This document shows positions 63,166 through 64,000 of a DNA stretch of 64,000 bases, piece by piece. A model generated the notes under the pieces. The model did no database searches and was not told the DNA's origin. It was given only the letters and a program-made list of their open reading frames with translations. The position numbers were made by a program, and so were the translations under genes. Source of the DNA: Pseudomonas sp. WJP1 (GTDB lineage: Bacteria > Pseudomonadota > Gammaproteobacteria > Pseudomonadales > Pseudomonadaceae); the NCBI RefSeq assembly GCF_028471945.1, contig NZ_CP110128.1, positions 4,328,501-4,392,500 on the forward strand, written 5' to 3'. Position 1 is the stretch's first letter; the number at the start of each line of letters is the position of its first letter.

Positions 63166-64000
63166 TTGTCCAATATCCGTGAAGTAGCCAGGCTGGCCGG
63201 CGTCTCGGTGGCCACGGTGTCCAGAACCCTGAAATCGCCTGAGCGTGTGCTGCCCGAAACGCGGGACAAGGTCAACGCGGCCGTGGAAAAGGCCGGCTAC
63301 AGGCCGAACCTGATGGCGGTGCAGTTTCGCTCCCGGCGCACCGGCAACCTGGTGATTCTGGTGCCGGCCATCGCCAACACTTTTTTCGCCCGAGTCATCA
63401 GCGGCGCCCAACAGGCGGCCCAGGCGGCCAACTATCGCCTGCTGCTGTGCGACACCCAGGGCCGCGAGGAGATCGAACGGGAATTCGCCGAACTGGTGTA
63501 CAACCATCAGGCCGACGGCGTGATTCAATTGCGCGCCTACGACCCCTTCGAAGCGCCCTTCCCCAACGCCGAGTTGCCGCCCATCGTTAACGCCTGCGAG
63601 GTGATTCAAGGCGGCCGTCATCCAACCATCAGCCTGGACAATCGCGCGGCCGCCAAGGCCATGACCGAACACCTGATCGAACTGGGCCACCGCCGGATCG
63701 GCCTGATCAAGGGCCCGAAAAGCAGCCCGTTGACCCGCGATCGCGTGGCCGGTTATCAGGATGCCTTGCTTGCGGCCGGGATTGATTGCGACCCGGCGCT
63801 GATCTGTCACGGTGATTTCAGTCTGAAGGCCGGTGACGACGGCGCAGCCGCCATGCTGGCCCTGCCCGAACGCGCCACTGCACTGTTCTGCGAAAACGAT
63901 GAAATGGCCATCGGCGCGTTGAAACGCATCAAGCAACAGGGGCTGCGGGTGCCCGAGGACATTTCCCTGGTGGGTTTTGACGACATTCCCTTTGCAGCGT
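63166..64000 (+). CDS. LacI family transcriptional regulator (cut by window edge)
   Basis: Open to the end of the window (278 codons seen), so the C-terminus is missing. The start is TTG 63166 with GAGGTG upstream. The HTH NIREVARLAGVSVATVSRTLKSPERVLPETRDKV and hinge are followed by the periplasmic-binding-like domain (LVILVPAIANTFFARVISGAQQAAQAANYRLLL, ALFCENDEMAIGALKRIKQQGLRVPEDISLVGFDDIP). It is divergent from the Gfo/Idh-isomerase-MFS operon and probably represses it through the palindrome at 63022-63047 until a sugar ligand binds. Confidence 0.92.
   Translation, partial: MSNIREVARLAGVSVATVSRTLKSPERVLPETRDKVNAAVEKAGYRPNLMAVQFRSRRTGNLVILVPAIANTFFARVISGAQQAAQAANYRLLLCDTQGREEIEREFAELVYNHQADGVIQLRAYDPFEAPFPNAELPPIVNACEVIQGGRHPTISLDNRAAAKAMTEHLIELGHRRIGLIKGPKSSPLTRDRVAGYQDALLAAGIDCDPALICHGDFSLKAGDDGAAAMLALPERATALFCENDEMAIGALKRIKQQGLRVPEDISLVGFDDIPFAA

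Overview
The window looks like a chromosomal segment of a Pseudomonas of the fluorescens/putida type. The evidence is high-GC coding DNA with dense, mostly short-spaced genes, REP-type palindromes (GTAGGAGC / GTGGGAGC families) between genes, a MexEF-OprN-like efflux operon, a CX5R-type arsC in an arsRBCH operon and many LysR, AraC, IclR, TetR and LacI regulators. No rRNA, tRNA, CRISPR array, phage or transposase gene was seen.

Layout. 0-10 kb: a catabolic locus. Four minus-strand genes (acyl-CoA dehydrogenase, thiolase, 3-hydroxyacyl-CoA dehydrogenase, enoyl-CoA hydratase) face an IclR regulator, a second acyl-CoA dehydrogenase and an acyl-CoA synthetase, with two identical 17-bp operator-like sites between them. 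Together they make a complete beta-oxidation route for an unidentified acid. 10-14 kb: an orphan ProX/OpuAC-type binding protein, an Fe(II)/2OG oxygenase, a LysR regulator and a methyltransferase. 14-20 kb: a REP doublet and a 305-bp repeat, a ClpP-like protein, RNase Z and the arsenic operon with a perfect inverted-repeat operator. 20-30 kb: two minus-strand operons, mmsA-NMO and DUF485-actP-cytochrome b-NMO. They share an almost identical promoter/operator and enclose a YiiM-like MOSC gene and a LysR gene. 30-32 kb: D-cysteine desulfhydrase and a second copy of the 305-bp repeat.

32-37.5 kb: accessory DNA. It holds a secreted EF-hand protein with four EGKCG motifs, a glyoxalase-fold protein, a ToxR/ToxS-like membrane regulator pair, small secreted or membrane proteins, a truncated and an intact outer-membrane barrel and an AraC regulator. 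Much of 33.7-37.5 kb is visibly richer in A+T than its neighbours. 37-44 kb: EmrAB-like efflux pair, cupin, SDR, a winged-helix/TolB/TPR regulator and a MetA-pathway-type porin. 44-52 kb: Fe-alcohol dehydrogenase-amidase pair, LysR, a divergent tryptophan-dioxygenase-family protein, GST and a quinone-detoxification-like operon (nitroreductase, ring-cleaving dioxygenase, WrbA). 52-59 kb: mexEF-oprN-like operon with a divergent TetR gene and two palindromic sites. 59-64 kb: a sugar-type operon (Gfo/Idh dehydrogenase, TIM-barrel isomerase, nucleoside-type MFS transporter) facing a LacI regulator across a perfect 26-bp palindrome.

The most notable hypothesis is that the 20.7-28.9 kb block is a regulon for nitronate / 3-nitropropionate use. 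Class I nitronate monooxygenase turns propionate-3-nitronate into malonate semialdehyde, which MmsA-type enzymes convert to acetyl-CoA. A monocarboxylate (ActP-type) symporter operon that also ends in an NMO-family gene carries the same promoter. This is inference from gene content plus a cis-element seen directly.
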